Assembly: GCF_030272615.1 (NCBI RefSeq)
Contig: NC_081411.1
Coordinates: forward strand, 211,870,744 to 211,934,743
Length of the DNA stretch: 64,000 bases
Direction: 5' to 3'
Origin: Cryptomeria japonica
Taxonomy: Eukaryota > Streptophyta > Pinopsida > Cupressales > Cupressaceae
The position numbers and the translations under genes were made by a program. Numbering within the stretch: the first letter of the stretch is position 1; each line of letters starts with the position of its first letter. Positions 23,682 to 34,057 of the stretch are shown piece by piece. Under the pieces are notes generated by a model that did not search any database, was not told the origin of the DNA, and saw nothing but the letters and a program-made list of their open reading frames with translations.

Positions 23682-23752
<71 letters not shown>

Positions 23753-23941
23753 AGGTATTGCCTCATTTATAATATCACAAGGGGTTTTTCTTTATTTTTC
23801 CCCTTTCAAAAGTTCTTGTGCCTCCTTCTTCACATTTGGATGATTGCTCCAAGGTTTTTGCATTTCTCTTGGTAACATTTACTTCATCAATAAACTTACT
23901 TGGATTTCATTTTTCTTTCCTTGCTCTTGTAATTCCTTTCA
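23376..23941 (+). repeat. Copia B 5' LTR
   Basis: TGTTAGAATATTT...TTCCTTTCA. A CTATTTAAG TATA-like box at 23621-23629 precedes a (CT)n microsatellite (23683-23747), which would lie just downstream of transcription start. Partner at 38190-38760. Confidence 0.95.
23622..23629 (+). promoter_or_regulatory. TATA-like box in copia B LTR
   Basis: TATTTAAG, about 60 bases before the CT microsatellite. The same sequence occurs in the 3' LTR near 38437. Position inside the LTR fits a U3 core promoter. Confidence 0.5.
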
Positions 23942-23955
23942 TCGTATCAGAGCAG
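23942..23955 (+). promoter_or_regulatory. Copia B primer-binding site
   Basis: TCGTATCAGAGCAG directly after the LTR. It differs from the standard TGGTATCAGAGC at the second base (G to C). The leader is interrupted by element C only a few bases further on. Confidence 0.75.
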
Positions 23956-23960
23956 GCTTC
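23956..23960. repeat. Target site duplication of element C, left copy (GCTTC)
   Basis: GCTTC precedes the left LTR and recurs at 32475-32479 after the right LTR. The restored junction would read ...AGCAGGCTTCTAATCC. Confidence 0.9.
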
Positions 23961-25629
23961 TGTGTGGGAGAAAAAGTGACACTAAGCAAACATGCCCAAA
24001 TCTCACTTTCGACCACACACTTGTGGAATACGAAAGAGCCTAGAGGTATCACACAATTGGCTACTTCTTTTTGTGGAAGAGAGAGCCACGGGATACCTAT
24101 TAGGATTTCTATTCCCTTGTTGTAATTGAAAGATGAAATGATGCAAGTTCAATCCCCAACCCCAAAATGCAAGCAGGAACTAATGACAAGATTGCAGAAT
24201 TGAACTTAAACAATGGAAAGCTGTAAATACAAGGATAAGACAAGAATGTAAATGCGTACCCGGTGTTAAAATCTGAGTGAAAATGTTCGGGACGGGGGCG
24301 CGGGCGCCACTGTCCTGATTCTGCACCTGAAACTGCACCTGAAACTGTTGTTTTTGCACTTTGGAAAAGCTGTCAAAAAATGCTGAAAATGCTGTCAGAA
24401 GGACCAGGGCGCCCAGCGCCCCTATCCCAGGGACCAGGGCGCCCAGCGCCCCTGTCCTGGCAGGACCAGGGCGCCCCACGCCCCTGTCCTGGTCTTTTGC
24501 TCTGAAATTTGGTGGGAAGGTCGGTCTCAGTCTGCTTCTTCCGGATCTGCAACTTGCGGCGTCGTCCGAATTCTGAAACCTGCACTTATATCTGAAAAGG
24601 TGTGGTGGGCGGCTATATAGGGTTTTGCCTTAGTCAAACCCCCGCTTCGGTGATTTCCACCTCCACGAATAGCCAATTTGTATTGTAAAATGTATTGTGT
24701 GTGCAGACCTAGTGTGTGTGCAAGGTCCTAAAATGCAAGAAAGCAAACTAGAGCAACCTAGAAAGTAAACCCTAATTGCTTGTAAATGATAATGTAAATG
24801 CTCTAAATCAAGATGCAAAGTGATCTAAAGCATGAATAAAGGATATATTGGAGCTTATGCAAAGACATGAAAACAACATGAAATCATACCCAACCCTCAA
24901 GGGAGGAGTACAAGCCAATCTTCAGTCGGTAATCTCCTATTGTTCTTCAATGTCTTCCAAGCCCTAAATGGATGAATGAAATTGATAAACGCTTGATAGA
25001 AGGATGTTGAATGTTGTTGAAGTCTTCAAAGATCTGCTCTTTCGCTGCATATGAGGTCCTGAAAACAAAAATCGGATCCTTTCAAATGAAGAAAGAGAGC
25101 TCTTATATATGAAACCCTAGGTCTTAATTTCGACTTTTAGCCGACCTAGAGATTGAATATCCCGCCAATTTCTTGGGGTTAAGCTTTATTTTATGATTAG
25201 ATCGCGCTCCTAAAATTTCGGGAAAAATGTCCGGGACCATGTTGCACTCCGGGCGCCATGGTCCCGACAACTTTTCACCAAATTTTCAGGGCCGTCAGAT
25301 ATGATGATTTTAGAGAGAATCCCGAAGTTACAGGTGATTTCGAGATGTTTTGACCCCCGAAATCAAGCCCCCAAGTTCGAAATAGGACCTAATTAGGGTT
25401 TTTGATTAAATGATGTAATGGAAGAATAAAATGAAAGGGGCACACTTTAATGAAAAGGGTCCAACTTAATGATGATGAAATGATAAAATAGAACCCTAGA
25501 CCTAATTAATTTAATTAATTAAGTGCTAAAGGGAAATGCAATGCAAAATGCAAAATGCGCCAAGGCGGGTGCTAAACTAGGTGTGAAATTGTACCACCCT
25601 AGCAAGTGCGTACAATTTACGATGCTACA
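23961..25629 (-). repeat. Element C 3' LTR (left copy)
   Basis: On the plus strand TGTGTGGGAGAAAAAG...CGATGCTACA. It holds three copies of a ~30-bp GGACCAGGGCGCCC unit (24401-24492) against two in the other LTR, and a doubled 12-mer near 24322-24345. Small GC-rich open frames inside the LTR are not genes. Confidence 0.95.
24401..24492. repeat. GC-rich tandem repeat in LTR of element C, 3 units
   Basis: Units begin GGACCAGGGCGCCC and each contains GCGCCC-type self-complementary words. The matching stretch in the other LTR is 31276-31337 with two units, accounting for 30 of the 42 bases by which the LTRs differ in length. Confidence 0.9.
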
Positions 25630-25645
25630 TTTAGCCCCCACTTTA
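25630..25645 (-). promoter_or_regulatory. Element C polypurine tract
   Basis: Minus strand reads AAAGTGGGGGCTAAA immediately before the LTR start TGTAGC. This fixes the element's orientation as minus. Confidence 0.8.
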
Positions 25646-27306
25646 GCGGTCATATGAACACTACGTGCATATTCAAGCTAAAGTACAGAAAAGTAAACAT
25701 TATTTGAAAAAGGATATATCCATAGGTCTGTCGAACGAAGCCCCCAGTGGCATCTGCAGTACACAGTTAGGAACCGCACCCTACAAAACACACGTTAGAT
25801 CACAAAATCACCTAATGCTTACTAAGGAAGGTGATGAAAATTCGAGGGTAGCTATATGCCCCCCCCTGTTTCGGCTTGCTAATTTTAGTGAGTTGAAACA
25901 GGGTATCATGTTTACCACTTCGAATTGTTAAAGAATATTGATGACAAATGCTCACAAAAAGATTTGACATGAGATCAAAAACTAATGGAGAATCATTTGG
26001 TAAGAAAGAGGACTAAATCTCAATTCCAACACAACAAAGAGTGTGAGGATTTGAGAGTTCTCTAACACAAGATGAAGGATGTAAATGGAAACAAAATGCA
26101 AAGAGAAGAAAAGAAAGGAAAAGCATGAATACACACATTGGTGATCCATGAGAAGAATAATGAGAGAGAAAAAAAAACATGGATTTCTCGCCCCTAGATC
26201 TTGTCTAGGTGATCCATGGGAAAAGGACATGGAAAACTAGCCCCTAGAGTCTGTCTAGGTGATCCATGTAAGGGAGGAGAGTGAGAAAGTCTAGCCTTAT
26301 GCCGCTAGTTCCACTCAACCTCGTGCATGTGTGTGTAAGGGAGGTTAGAAGCACCTCATAGGAGTCTATGCCCGAGTATGCTACAACCTGTATATGTATA
26401 GTACAAAAGCGTGACATCTCGCTCTAAGAGTCTGTGCTCTGGTTCCGAGAATAATCACCTTGCATAAAAGAAAAATGGAGACATCTCGCTCTAACAGTCT
26501 GTGCTCTGGTTCCGAGAATGACCCATTGCTCAAAAAGTGTAATGTTTATGTCATAAGAAAAGTAGAACAAGGATACCTACCTTCATCACAAAAGAAGATA
26601 CCCCAAAAATGCAACAATGTCATAGATCCAAGCAAGAGAGTTTTACACTCTTTAAGCAAGGATAAGATAGTTGAAAAGGGATATCTTGTAGTATGTGTAA
26701 AGGAGATCCTTAGAGGAGAAGAGATCTTTGTACAAAAGACACCTATCCCCGAGAGGAATTGTCTTAGACAAATATAACATCTTCTAGAATAAGACAAAGA
26801 AGAGAATAAGAATGCAATACTTCCTTCTTTTGCGAGGTGAAAGTGATTCTTAATGAAGGATGATGCTCTTTTTAACCCAATTAGGAGAGTGAATTCATTA
26901 TGGATGTATTTTACCAAGTGCAAAAGAGGTTGTAGTCAAGGACTTACACCCCTTGAACAAACAACAACAAATGCGTACAAGGCATAACATCAAGTAATAA
27001 AGTCCACACCATCCACAAAATAGGAAAAAGTGGATCCTTAGATAAAAATAAGGAAAGATCATTGCCTCCCAAGGATAAGGACAATGAGAAGGACTTACAC
27101 AATCTTCTAGGGAGAGATTTGGACATAAGCAAAAGAAGGGATGTATGAAATCATTCTTGTCCCCATAGGAACAAGAAAATTAGGCTATTATGTTGCTTCA
27201 AAAAATATGATTGCACTTGAAATTGTACCATCATGAATGACAATGAGCCCCTAGTAAATGAGCTACCAATGTCACATAATGATGAGCAACATAATAGCCA
27301 TTAATG
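25646..27306 (-). other. Long 3' non-coding part of element C with internal duplications
   Basis: 1.66 kb downstream (minus strand) of the ORF, with no RT or integrase trace. It holds two copies of a CCCCTAGA..TCTAGGTGATCCATG hairpin-like block (26191-26216 and 26241-26266). It also holds two copies of a ~40-bp GACATCTCGCTCTA...TTCCGAGAAT block (from 26413 and 26480). The frame at 26460-26777 (+) is chance. Confidence 0.7.
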
Positions 27307-30300
27307 TTATTTAAAGATATGATAGATTGAATGAGGTATTTGAATATGACATGCTGAATGCTCAACCATAAGTGAGATCAAAAACATGTATAAAATGATA
27401 AAAATTGAAGAAGAAAAGTCACAAGACATCTTAGAAAAGGGATGAGTGTAATTTATTAGAGCATTATCCCTAGAGGAAAGGACTTTATGATGAATAGGAG
27501 ATAAAGATTCATAAAGAGATTTGTTCATCGCCAAGATTTCCTTATGAGGGGAATGAGAGTTGATAGAAGTAGAAGATGATTTAGTTGAAGTGAGATCATC
27601 ATCACTACTAAATATAGCATTCACATTGAGAGATGGTCTTTTAGATGCTTTGGTACGTTTGTAGGGATTATAGCCGAGTCCAAAGGCATAATTGTGAAAA
27701 TTAGTCTCTAGAGGAACTTTTATCCCTTGTTCATGAGCGCCACAACCATTTCCATGATACCCATGCTTAGCAAAAATGCGAAAACCACGACCATAACGAT
27801 CAGCCATTTCAGGAAAAGAAGGTGGTTTTTCATAAGACAAAGAATCAAACTCTTCAGAATTAGAGGTGTGAGGAGAAGAAGTTTGAGAAGCGGCCACAAA
27901 ATTATTGCTCATAGGTTCAGGTAAGATTGATTGATTTTTAGTTTCTTCCTTCTTTTTAACTTTAAACTCTCTAGGAGAAACCCTATACTCACCTACAAAG
28001 GTGGGATTAAAATCAAGAGATCCCCAATCATCTTCTACGAGAACCTTCTCAGGATCAAAAGCCTTTTCATGCGTATATTCAAGTCGAGAAGGATCTTCTT
28101 CAGGAGCTTTAGGCTCATCCAAAGAATTTTGATTATCAGAGGGTGATGATTCATCCATAGGTATTTTGTTTAAAGAGTCATCACTAGAAGAGGAAGGTTT
28201 AGAAGAACTCCCTTTGGAAGTAGATGTTTGTAAACAAGACTGAAGATTAGTATCACCTATCAAGGTATATGTCTTATTGTTATAAATGAATTTAACTTGT
28301 CTATGCAATGTAGAGGGGACAACTTGCATACTGTGAATCCAAGGTCTCCCTAATAACAAGTTGTATGATAGATTTCCCGACATAACATGGATAGGAGTAG
28401 GCAAAGTAACAGGTCCCACTGTGATGGGTAAGGTGATAATACCTAATGAAGACTTAGCCACATTATCAAAGCCTCGAATGGGACAAGAGTCAGGCTCAAT
28501 AAGGGATGTATCCACATTCATCTTATGCAATAGATTAATGCTACACACATTAAGGCCAGAGCCATTATCTACCAGTGTTCGTCTTATAGCAGTGTCATTT
28601 ATGATAACCACAATCATCAAGGGATCATATTGATGTTGAATTTCACTAGTAGGCAACTCATCTTGGGTGAACACAATTTGAGCTTTAGGATTCATCACAG
28701 AGTTAACTAAAGATCCTATATTACTAGATGTATTCGGTGGAGGAATATTCAAATCTTTCAAGGCATCTTGTAACATTCCATGATGAGCGGAAGAAGTTTG
28801 AATCAAGTCCCATAGGGATATCTTAGCAGGGGTAGCTTTAAGCTGTTCTATGAGATCATATTCCTTACCAAGAATTTGTGAAATATGAGGAGCTTGAGGA
28901 AGAATAGGTTGGGAAGGAGGAAGTGAAGTTGGAATAACTGGAGGAGGATTAGGTTGCCTATTGTTTCTTGTGTTATAGGTATGAGCAACCGCATGATAAC
29001 TCTCTCTAGTCAGTTGCTTAGCATACTCATAAGGGCTCTTAGAGGAATAACCTCCTTGCACAGTAATAACCGGTTTCTTAGGAGTGCAAAAAGAATCATT
29101 AGTATAACCACCTTGAACCACGAAGATAGGCTTATTTAAAGGTTGAGAATTTTGAGAAGGACAAGCACCTTGGACAGTGAAGAGAGGTTTGTTAGGTGTC
29201 TCATTCACATGTATCAAATTGATTGAGGATGGTTTAGAGGAATGAACAAAAGTGTTGGAAGAATTATTGATAGTCTTCTCTTGCACTAAAATCTCATCAT
29301 GGATTAAATCAATTTTAGGAGAGAGACAAGGGGTACGCATTGATGTTCTAGTAGGAAGAGTAATACTAGGAAAGGTCATATCATCCTTTATCATCAAAGG
29401 ATCTACATGGGGAATAAACTCTCTAGGAGAAGGATCAACATTACTCTCTAAAGTCTCATTTTTGAGAGGGAGATCTTTGAAAGACATGTTAACCATCTTG
29501 CTTTGAACTAGGGTTTCCTTATGAGTAGAACTAAGTTGAGGAGAGGGAGATGCTTTATTTTTAGAGGGAGAATAATTGAGATTCAAGGAAGGAGAGAAAC
29601 TATCAAGGGAGTTTCCAATCTTGATTTCATCCCTTTTGGCTAGGGTTCTCTCACGGGGTAGAGAATAATCTACACCTTCTTCTAATGGTTCATCCCAAAT
29701 AGTGAAGTTGTTGAAAGGAATGTTTGTAGTATTGTCAATTTCGGGAGAGGAGGTAACACTGTTTATTAATTCCTCATCCTTAGGAGGGAGAGCATCAATA
29801 GATGTGTTAAACTCATCCTCTTTCCTCAAAATATGTTCAATATGATCTTTAGGGGAGAGAGAATTAAGGAAATTGCTTATTATTTCATCTTCTTTCTCTA
29901 AGGGATGCTTATGGGTAAGACAAACTTTAGGAGAAGGGTAAGCATTTATCATTAATTCATCATCTCTAGTGGGAATTTTGTTGGAAAAAGAAATGCCATC
30001 TCTAGGAAATGTAGGGATAATGTCATCTTCTTGCACAAAAGGATCCTCATGAAGGGAGTGTTTTTTAGGAGGAACATGAACATATTTCTCCAAAGATTCA
30101 TGCTTAGGAAGGAGATCTTTGAAAGAAGTGTTCATAACCTCTTGTTGCACTAACATGCCCCCATTGGAAGGACCAACTTTAGGAGAAAATAAGTCAATGT
30201 CCATCAATACCTTTTCACTTAGAGAGACATCATGTAGGGAAGGTAAAGTAACATTAAGAAAGGTGTTTATGATATTATTCTCTTCCTCTAGGATAGCTAC

Positions 30301-30504
30301 ATAGGAAGGGCACATTTTAGGAGAATTGTCAAGATCACTCTTAAAGTCTTCATCCTTAGAGCATGGGAGAGTCTCAAAGGGATCAGAAGCAACTCTTTTA
30401 GGCACTAAAATGTTATTATAGATGGGGAGAGGTTCTTTAGGAGAAGGAAAAATTGAAACAAGGGAAGCTAACCCATTATCACATCTATGAAATGAATGCA
30501 TCAT
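27307..30504 (-). CDS. Element C polyprotein: acidic repeat region, retropepsin, G-patch
   Basis: 1065 codons, ATG at 30504, no interruptions. Residues 1 to ~430 are hydrophilic and Ser/Pro/Glu-rich, with recurring SPK-type and EDE.I..F spaced motifs suggestive of degenerate ~40-residue repeats. About 430-500 has three KP...VQG(G/A)(Y/C) repeats. A Pro-rich stretch (QPNPPPVIPTSLPPSQ) precedes an aspartic protease near 640-760: LVDNGSGLNVCS with the catalytic Asp at about 646, then LLGRPWIH and VPSTLHRQVKFIY, as in plant gypsy elements of the Tat/Ogre type. D-N-G replaces the common D-S/T-G, a variant familiar in that lineage. Near 900-945 is a G-patch-like motif (GYHGNGCGAHEQGI), an RNA-binding glycine motif known downstream of some retroviral proteases. 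No zinc knuckle, RT or integrase is present. The conserved open frame suggests recent activity, presumably for packaging or processing. Confidence 0.85.
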   Translation of the reverse strand: MMHSFHRCDNGLASLVSIFPSPKEPLPIYNNILVPKRVASDPFETLPCSKDEDFKSDLDNSPKMCPSYVAILEEENNIINTFLNVTLPSLHDVSLSEKVLMDIDLFSPKVGPSNGGMLVQQEVMNTSFKDLLPKHESLEKYVHVPPKKHSLHEDPFVQEDDIIPTFPRDGISFSNKIPTRDDELMINAYPSPKVCLTHKHPLEKEDEIISNFLNSLSPKDHIEHILRKEDEFNTSIDALPPKDEELINSVTSSPEIDNTTNIPFNNFTIWDEPLEEGVDYSLPRERTLAKRDEIKIGNSLDSFSPSLNLNYSPSKNKASPSPQLSSTHKETLVQSKMVNMSFKDLPLKNETLESNVDPSPREFIPHVDPLMIKDDMTFPSITLPTRTSMRTPCLSPKIDLIHDEILVQEKTINNSSNTFVHSSKPSSINLIHVNETPNKPLFTVQGACPSQNSQPLNKPIFVVQGGYTNDSFCTPKKPVITVQGGYSSKSPYEYAKQLTRESYHAVAHTYNTRNNRQPNPPPVIPTSLPPSQPILPQAPHISQILGKEYDLIEQLKATPAKISLWDLIQTSSAHHGMLQDALKDLNIPPPNTSSNIGSLVNSVMNPKAQIVFTQDELPTSEIQHQYDPLMIVVIINDTAIRRTLVDNGSGLNVCSINLLHKMNVDTSLIEPDSCPIRGFDNVAKSSLGIITLPITVGPVTLPTPIHVMSGNLSYNLLLGRPWIHSMQVVPSTLHRQVKFIYNNKTYTLIGDTNLQSCLQTSTSKGSSSKPSSSSDDSLNKIPMDESSPSDNQNSLDEPKAPEEDPSRLEYTHEKAFDPEKVLVEDDWGSLDFNPTFVGEYRVSPREFKVKKKEETKNQSILPEPMSNNFVAASQTSSPHTSNSEEFDSLSYEKPPSFPEMADRYGRGFRIFAKHGYHGNGCGAHEQGIKVPLETNFHNYAFGLGYNPYKRTKASKRPSLNVNAIFSSDDDLTSTKSSSTSINSHSPHKEILAMNKSLYESLSPIHHKVLSSRDNALINYTHPFSKMSCDFSSSIFIILYMFLISLMVEHSACHIQIPHSIYHIFK

Positions 30505-30826
30505 GACAACAATTTTCCTCTTTCAAATGATAACACATGCAAAATAGAAGGAAATGTTTAATTTCAACCAATGCAAGCACTTAGAATGAAATTTATGATT
30601 CAAATGAGTTCCTAAATCAGATTTGAAATTATTGACCACAATTAAGCTATCCACAAGTTCAACTTTGAATTGAAAAATTAGGGTTTAAAAATTAAGGTTT
30701 TAGCAAAAATTTCCTCTAAATTTTTGAATCTTGCAAGAAATTGAGACTTGTAAATACAATTTTGAATTTGAAATAGCATAAACACTCAAATTTGAAAACA
30801 TAAATCAGAATTAGAGAAGATTGGAG
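30505..30826 (-). other. Leader of element C
   Basis: 322 bases between primer-binding site and ORF start on the minus strand, AT-rich, with no structure or coding frame noticed. Confidence 0.6.
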
Positions 30827-30844
30827 TTCACGTCGGGTTCACCA
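30827..30844 (-). promoter_or_regulatory. Element C primer-binding site, exact tRNA-Trp match
   Basis: Minus strand TGGTGAACCCGACGTGAA, three bases from the LTR. Its complement (plus strand TTCACGTCGGGTTCACCA) equals the last 18 bases, with CCA, of plant nuclear tRNA-Trp as I remember it. The match stops at base 19, as expected for an 18-base primer site. Confidence 0.85.
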
Positions 30845-30847
30845 AAA

Positions 30848-32474
30848 TGTGTGGGAGAAAAAGTGACACTAAGCAAACATGCCCAAATCTCACTTTCGAC
30901 CACACACTTGTGGAATACGAAAGAGCCTAGAGGTATCACACAATTGGCTACTTCTTTTTGTGGAAGAGAGAGCCACGGGATACCTATTAGGATTTCTATT
31001 CCCTTGTTGTAATTGAAAGATGAAATGATGCAAGTTCAATCCCCAACCCCAAAATGCAAGCAGGGACTAATGACAAGATTGCAGAATTGAACTTAAACAA
31101 TGGAAAGCTGTAAATACAAGGATAAGACAAGAATGTAAATGCGTACCCGGTGTTAAAATCTGAGTGAAAATGTTCGGGACGGGGGCGCGGGCGCCACTGT
31201 CCTGATTCTGCACCTGAAACTGTTGTTTTTGCACTTTGGAAAAGCTGTCAAAAAATGCTGAAAATGCTGTCAGAAGGACCAGGGCGCCCAGCGCCCCTAT
31301 CCTGGCAGGACCAGGGCGCCCCACGCCCCTGTCCTGGTCTTTTGCTCTGAAATTTGGTGGGAAGGTCAGTCTCAGTCTGCTTCTTCCGGATCTGCAACTT
31401 GCGGCGTCGTCCGAATTCCGAAACCTGCACTTATATCTGAAAAGGTGTGGTGGGCGGCTATATAGGGTTTTGCCTTAGTCAAACCCCCGCTTCAGTGATT
31501 TCCACCTCCACGAATAGCCAATTTGTATTGTAAAATGTATTGTGTGTGCAGACCTAGTGTGTGTGCAAGGTCCTAAAATGCAAGAAAGCAAACTAGAGCA
31601 ACCTAGAAAGTAAACCCTAATTGCTTGTAAATGATAATGTAAATGCTCTAAATCAAGATGCAAAGTGATCTAAAGCATGAATAAAGGATATATTGGAGCT
31701 TATGCAAAGACATGAAAACAACATGAAATCATACCCAACCCTCAAGGGAGGAGTACAAGCCAATCTTCAGTCGGTAATCTCCTATTGTTCTTCAATGTCT
31801 TCCAAGCCCTAAATGGATGAATGAAATTGATAAATGCTTGATAGAAGGATGTTGAATGTTGTTGAAGTCTTCAAAGATCTGCTCTTTCGCTGCATATGAG
31901 GTCCTGAAAACAAAAATCGGATCCTTTCAAATGAAGAAAGAGAGCTCTTATATATGAAACCCTAGGTCTTAATTTCGACTTTTAGCCGACCTAGAGATTG
32001 AATATCCCACCAATTTCTTGGGGTTAAGCTTTATTTTATGATTGGATCGCGCTCCTAAAATTTCAAGAAAAATGTCCGGGACCATGTTGCACTCCAGGCG
32101 CCATGGTCCCGACAACTTTTCACCAAATTTTCAGGGCCGTCAGATATGATGATTTTAGAGAGAATCCCGAAGTTACAGGTGATTTCGAGATGTTTTGACC
32201 CCCGAAATCAAGCCCCCAAGTTCGAAATAGGACCTAATTAGGGTTTTTGATTAAATGATGTAATGGAAGAATAAAATGAAAGGGGCACACTTTAATGAAA
32301 AGGGCCCAACTTAATGATGATGAAATGATAAAATAGAACCCTAGACCTAATTAATTTAATTAATTAAGTGCTAAAGGGAAATGCAATGCAAAATGCAAAA
32401 TGCGCCAAGGCGGGTGCTAAACTAGGTGTGAAATTGTACCACCCTAGCAAGTGCGTACAATTTACGACGCTACA
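30848..32474 (-). repeat. Element C 5' LTR (right copy)
   Basis: Plus strand TGTGTGGGAG...CGACGCTACA. It is identical in layout to 23961-25629 except for one fewer GC-rich unit, one fewer 12-mer and about a dozen substitutions. Confidence 0.95.
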
Positions 32475-32479
32475 GCTTC
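32475..32479. repeat. Target site duplication of element C, right copy (GCTTC)
   Basis: Matches 23956-23960. Copia B leader resumes here. Confidence 0.9.
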
Positions 32480-34057
32480 TAATCCTTGTTTTAAGTTGAC
32501 ATTGATGAAGGTTACCATTATGTGGAGTTCACCTTCTTGGAGGCATTCTTGAGAGGAGAAGAAGTTCTTTCTATAATATTTTCTACTATGCAGGTTTCTT
32601 ATTTCAAATTTTAATTTTTTTTTTCAAACTTGTTAACAAGTTTCGCTGTAGGCTTAATCTTCTTAGATTCTAGTTTTGTTTTAAAAGCTTTGGAAGGCTT
32701 GCCGCCAAAGCTTCTGGTTTTTTTTTATTGTGACTAGTTTGGAAGGTTTACTGCCAAACTTAGCCTCCTTAATCTGTTTGGTCGGCTTGCCGCCAAAACG
32801 GTTTTATTATTGAGTTGCATCTCTAATTTGTTTGTAGGTTTTAACATTTATTGTGTCTACAGGATTTTGTTAAAAATAAAAAATAAAAAATAAAAAAAAT
32901 TATATTGATCTCTGTATAATAACTATCTCTATTTTTCATATTATTTTCTCCAATTTTGTGTATTGTCGATTTTTATTCCAGTCTTCTATATTGCAGATTA
33001 TTGTTACCAGATCTTTATATTAATCTATATTAATTTCAAATTGATATCAGCCTACATTTCTTCCTCTTCGCTCTTGTGCATTCCTTCATTTGTTTAAGTG
33101 TTCATTCATTTTAATTTTTTTTCTATTGCTGCATGCTTGTTCTTCTCGCATGGTAGTGTCACTATTTTCTTATCTCTGAATGTTCCTTTTCATGTTGTGG
33201 TTGGGAGGAGCTTTATCGTAATAATTTATTATTTGGTTCTGTCTGCAATTTTTCTGCAACTCCATTCATTAGTATCTTGCTTTGCTAAAATATTCATTGT
33301 ATGCTTTGTCTTTATGCACCGAATTGTCTATGTCCAACATAATTATCATACGTTTATTTTGCAGTTGTTGTTACATGTCTATTGCATTTCATAATACGTT
33401 TCTATTGCATTTCATAATACGTTTCTACACCTTCTGTTACATACATTTATTATACCTTTTAAATATTTCAAATTTCCTCAATCATTATTATTACCGTATA
33501 AATAATTCATCATCTCCTATTTATGCTGAGTGTATCATCTCTGTCAATTTCTGATTTTAACGTATATGCATGTGCACCTATTTACCTCCTACAAGTTCAA
33601 AAAAAAAAGTTTAAATCTTTCACATATAAAACAAACTTCTAATAAACTTAAGTTTATAGAAAGTTTCAGTTTCTTTTCTTATATGCTTTTCATTTCTTAC
33701 AAAGTTTAAAGGAAAGTTTATAAAGATTTCGATATATAAAAAGAGTTTAAAAACCTTGTATTAAAGTTTTAAAAAGTTTAAAGTATATAAAATGCTCAAA
33801 AAATTTAAAAGTTAAAAAAAAAAAGAGGTTTATGATTTTTTTTAATATATAAAGTTTTTAATAAATTTTCAATATAAATTGTTTTATTTTATTAATAAAG
33901 ATTTAAAGTTTTTTTTAATATAAAGTTTGTTTAATTAAATTTTAAACTTAAATTTGTTTAAAATCAAGGAGGTTTTTTTTTTTTTTCATCTTTTAATTCA
34001 AAAATGGGTAATTTTTTTTAAATATTAACTATTATTGTTTAAGCTTATTTTGCAAAT
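32480..34057 (+). promoter_or_regulatory. Copia B leader (5' UTR), AT-rich, with three hairpins
   Basis: 1.58 kb of non-coding DNA before the Gag-Pol ATG. 32686-32797 holds three spaced hairpins (separate entry). From about 33590 it becomes very A/T-rich with repeated AAAGTTTA-type words. The small open frames here (for example 33098-33394) are hydrophobic by composition and not supported as genes. Confidence 0.7.
32686..32797 (+). promoter_or_regulatory. Three-hairpin array in copia B leader
   Basis: Hairpin 1 (32686-32712): arms AGCTTTGG and CCAAAGCT. Hairpin 2 (32736-32760): arms AGTTTGG and CCAAACT. Hairpin 3 (32777-32797): outer arms TTTGG and CCAAA with inner CGGC-TT-GCCG. Loop cores are related (AAGGCTTGCCG, AAGGTTTACTG, TCGGCTTGCCG). 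Arm differences between hairpins 1 and 2 are matched on both sides, so pairing is kept. A packaging or dimerisation signal is plausible but unproven. Confidence 0.6.

Larger units (their letters stand above)
23961..32474 (-). mobile_element. Element C: gypsy-derived non-autonomous LTR element with protease/G-patch ORF
   Basis: 8514 bp, read on the minus strand. It has LTRs of 1669 and 1627 bp, GCTTC target duplication, a primer-binding site exactly matching the 3' end of tRNA-Trp, and a polypurine tract at the opposite end. The only coding frame is 27307-30504, which has a retropepsin but no RT, RNase H or integrase. It must have relied on enzymes from another element. The LTRs differ by about a dozen substitutions plus two indels that equal whole tandem units (30 and 12 bp), so close to 99% identical. 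This is the youngest insertion seen here. The Tat/Ogre-like gypsy affiliation is inferred from the protease style. Confidence 0.92.

Noticed and set aside
23683-23747. CRISPR-like repeat
   Set aside because: Simple CT microsatellite with no spacers; a eukaryotic genome.
24180-24585. Open frames on both strands in GC-rich DNA, repeated at 31067-31478
   Set aside because: They lie inside the paired LTRs of element C and overlap the GC-rich tandem units. Frames on both strands are a composition effect.
30827-30844. Possible tRNA-Trp gene
   Set aside because: Only the last 18 bases match and they sit next to an LTR, so it is a primer-binding site. No other tRNA parts are present.
33098-33554. 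Hydrophobic ORFs in the copia B leader
   Set aside because: AT-rich composition gives Phe/Leu/Ile-rich frames. No conservation or domain; within a retrotransposon 5' UTR.
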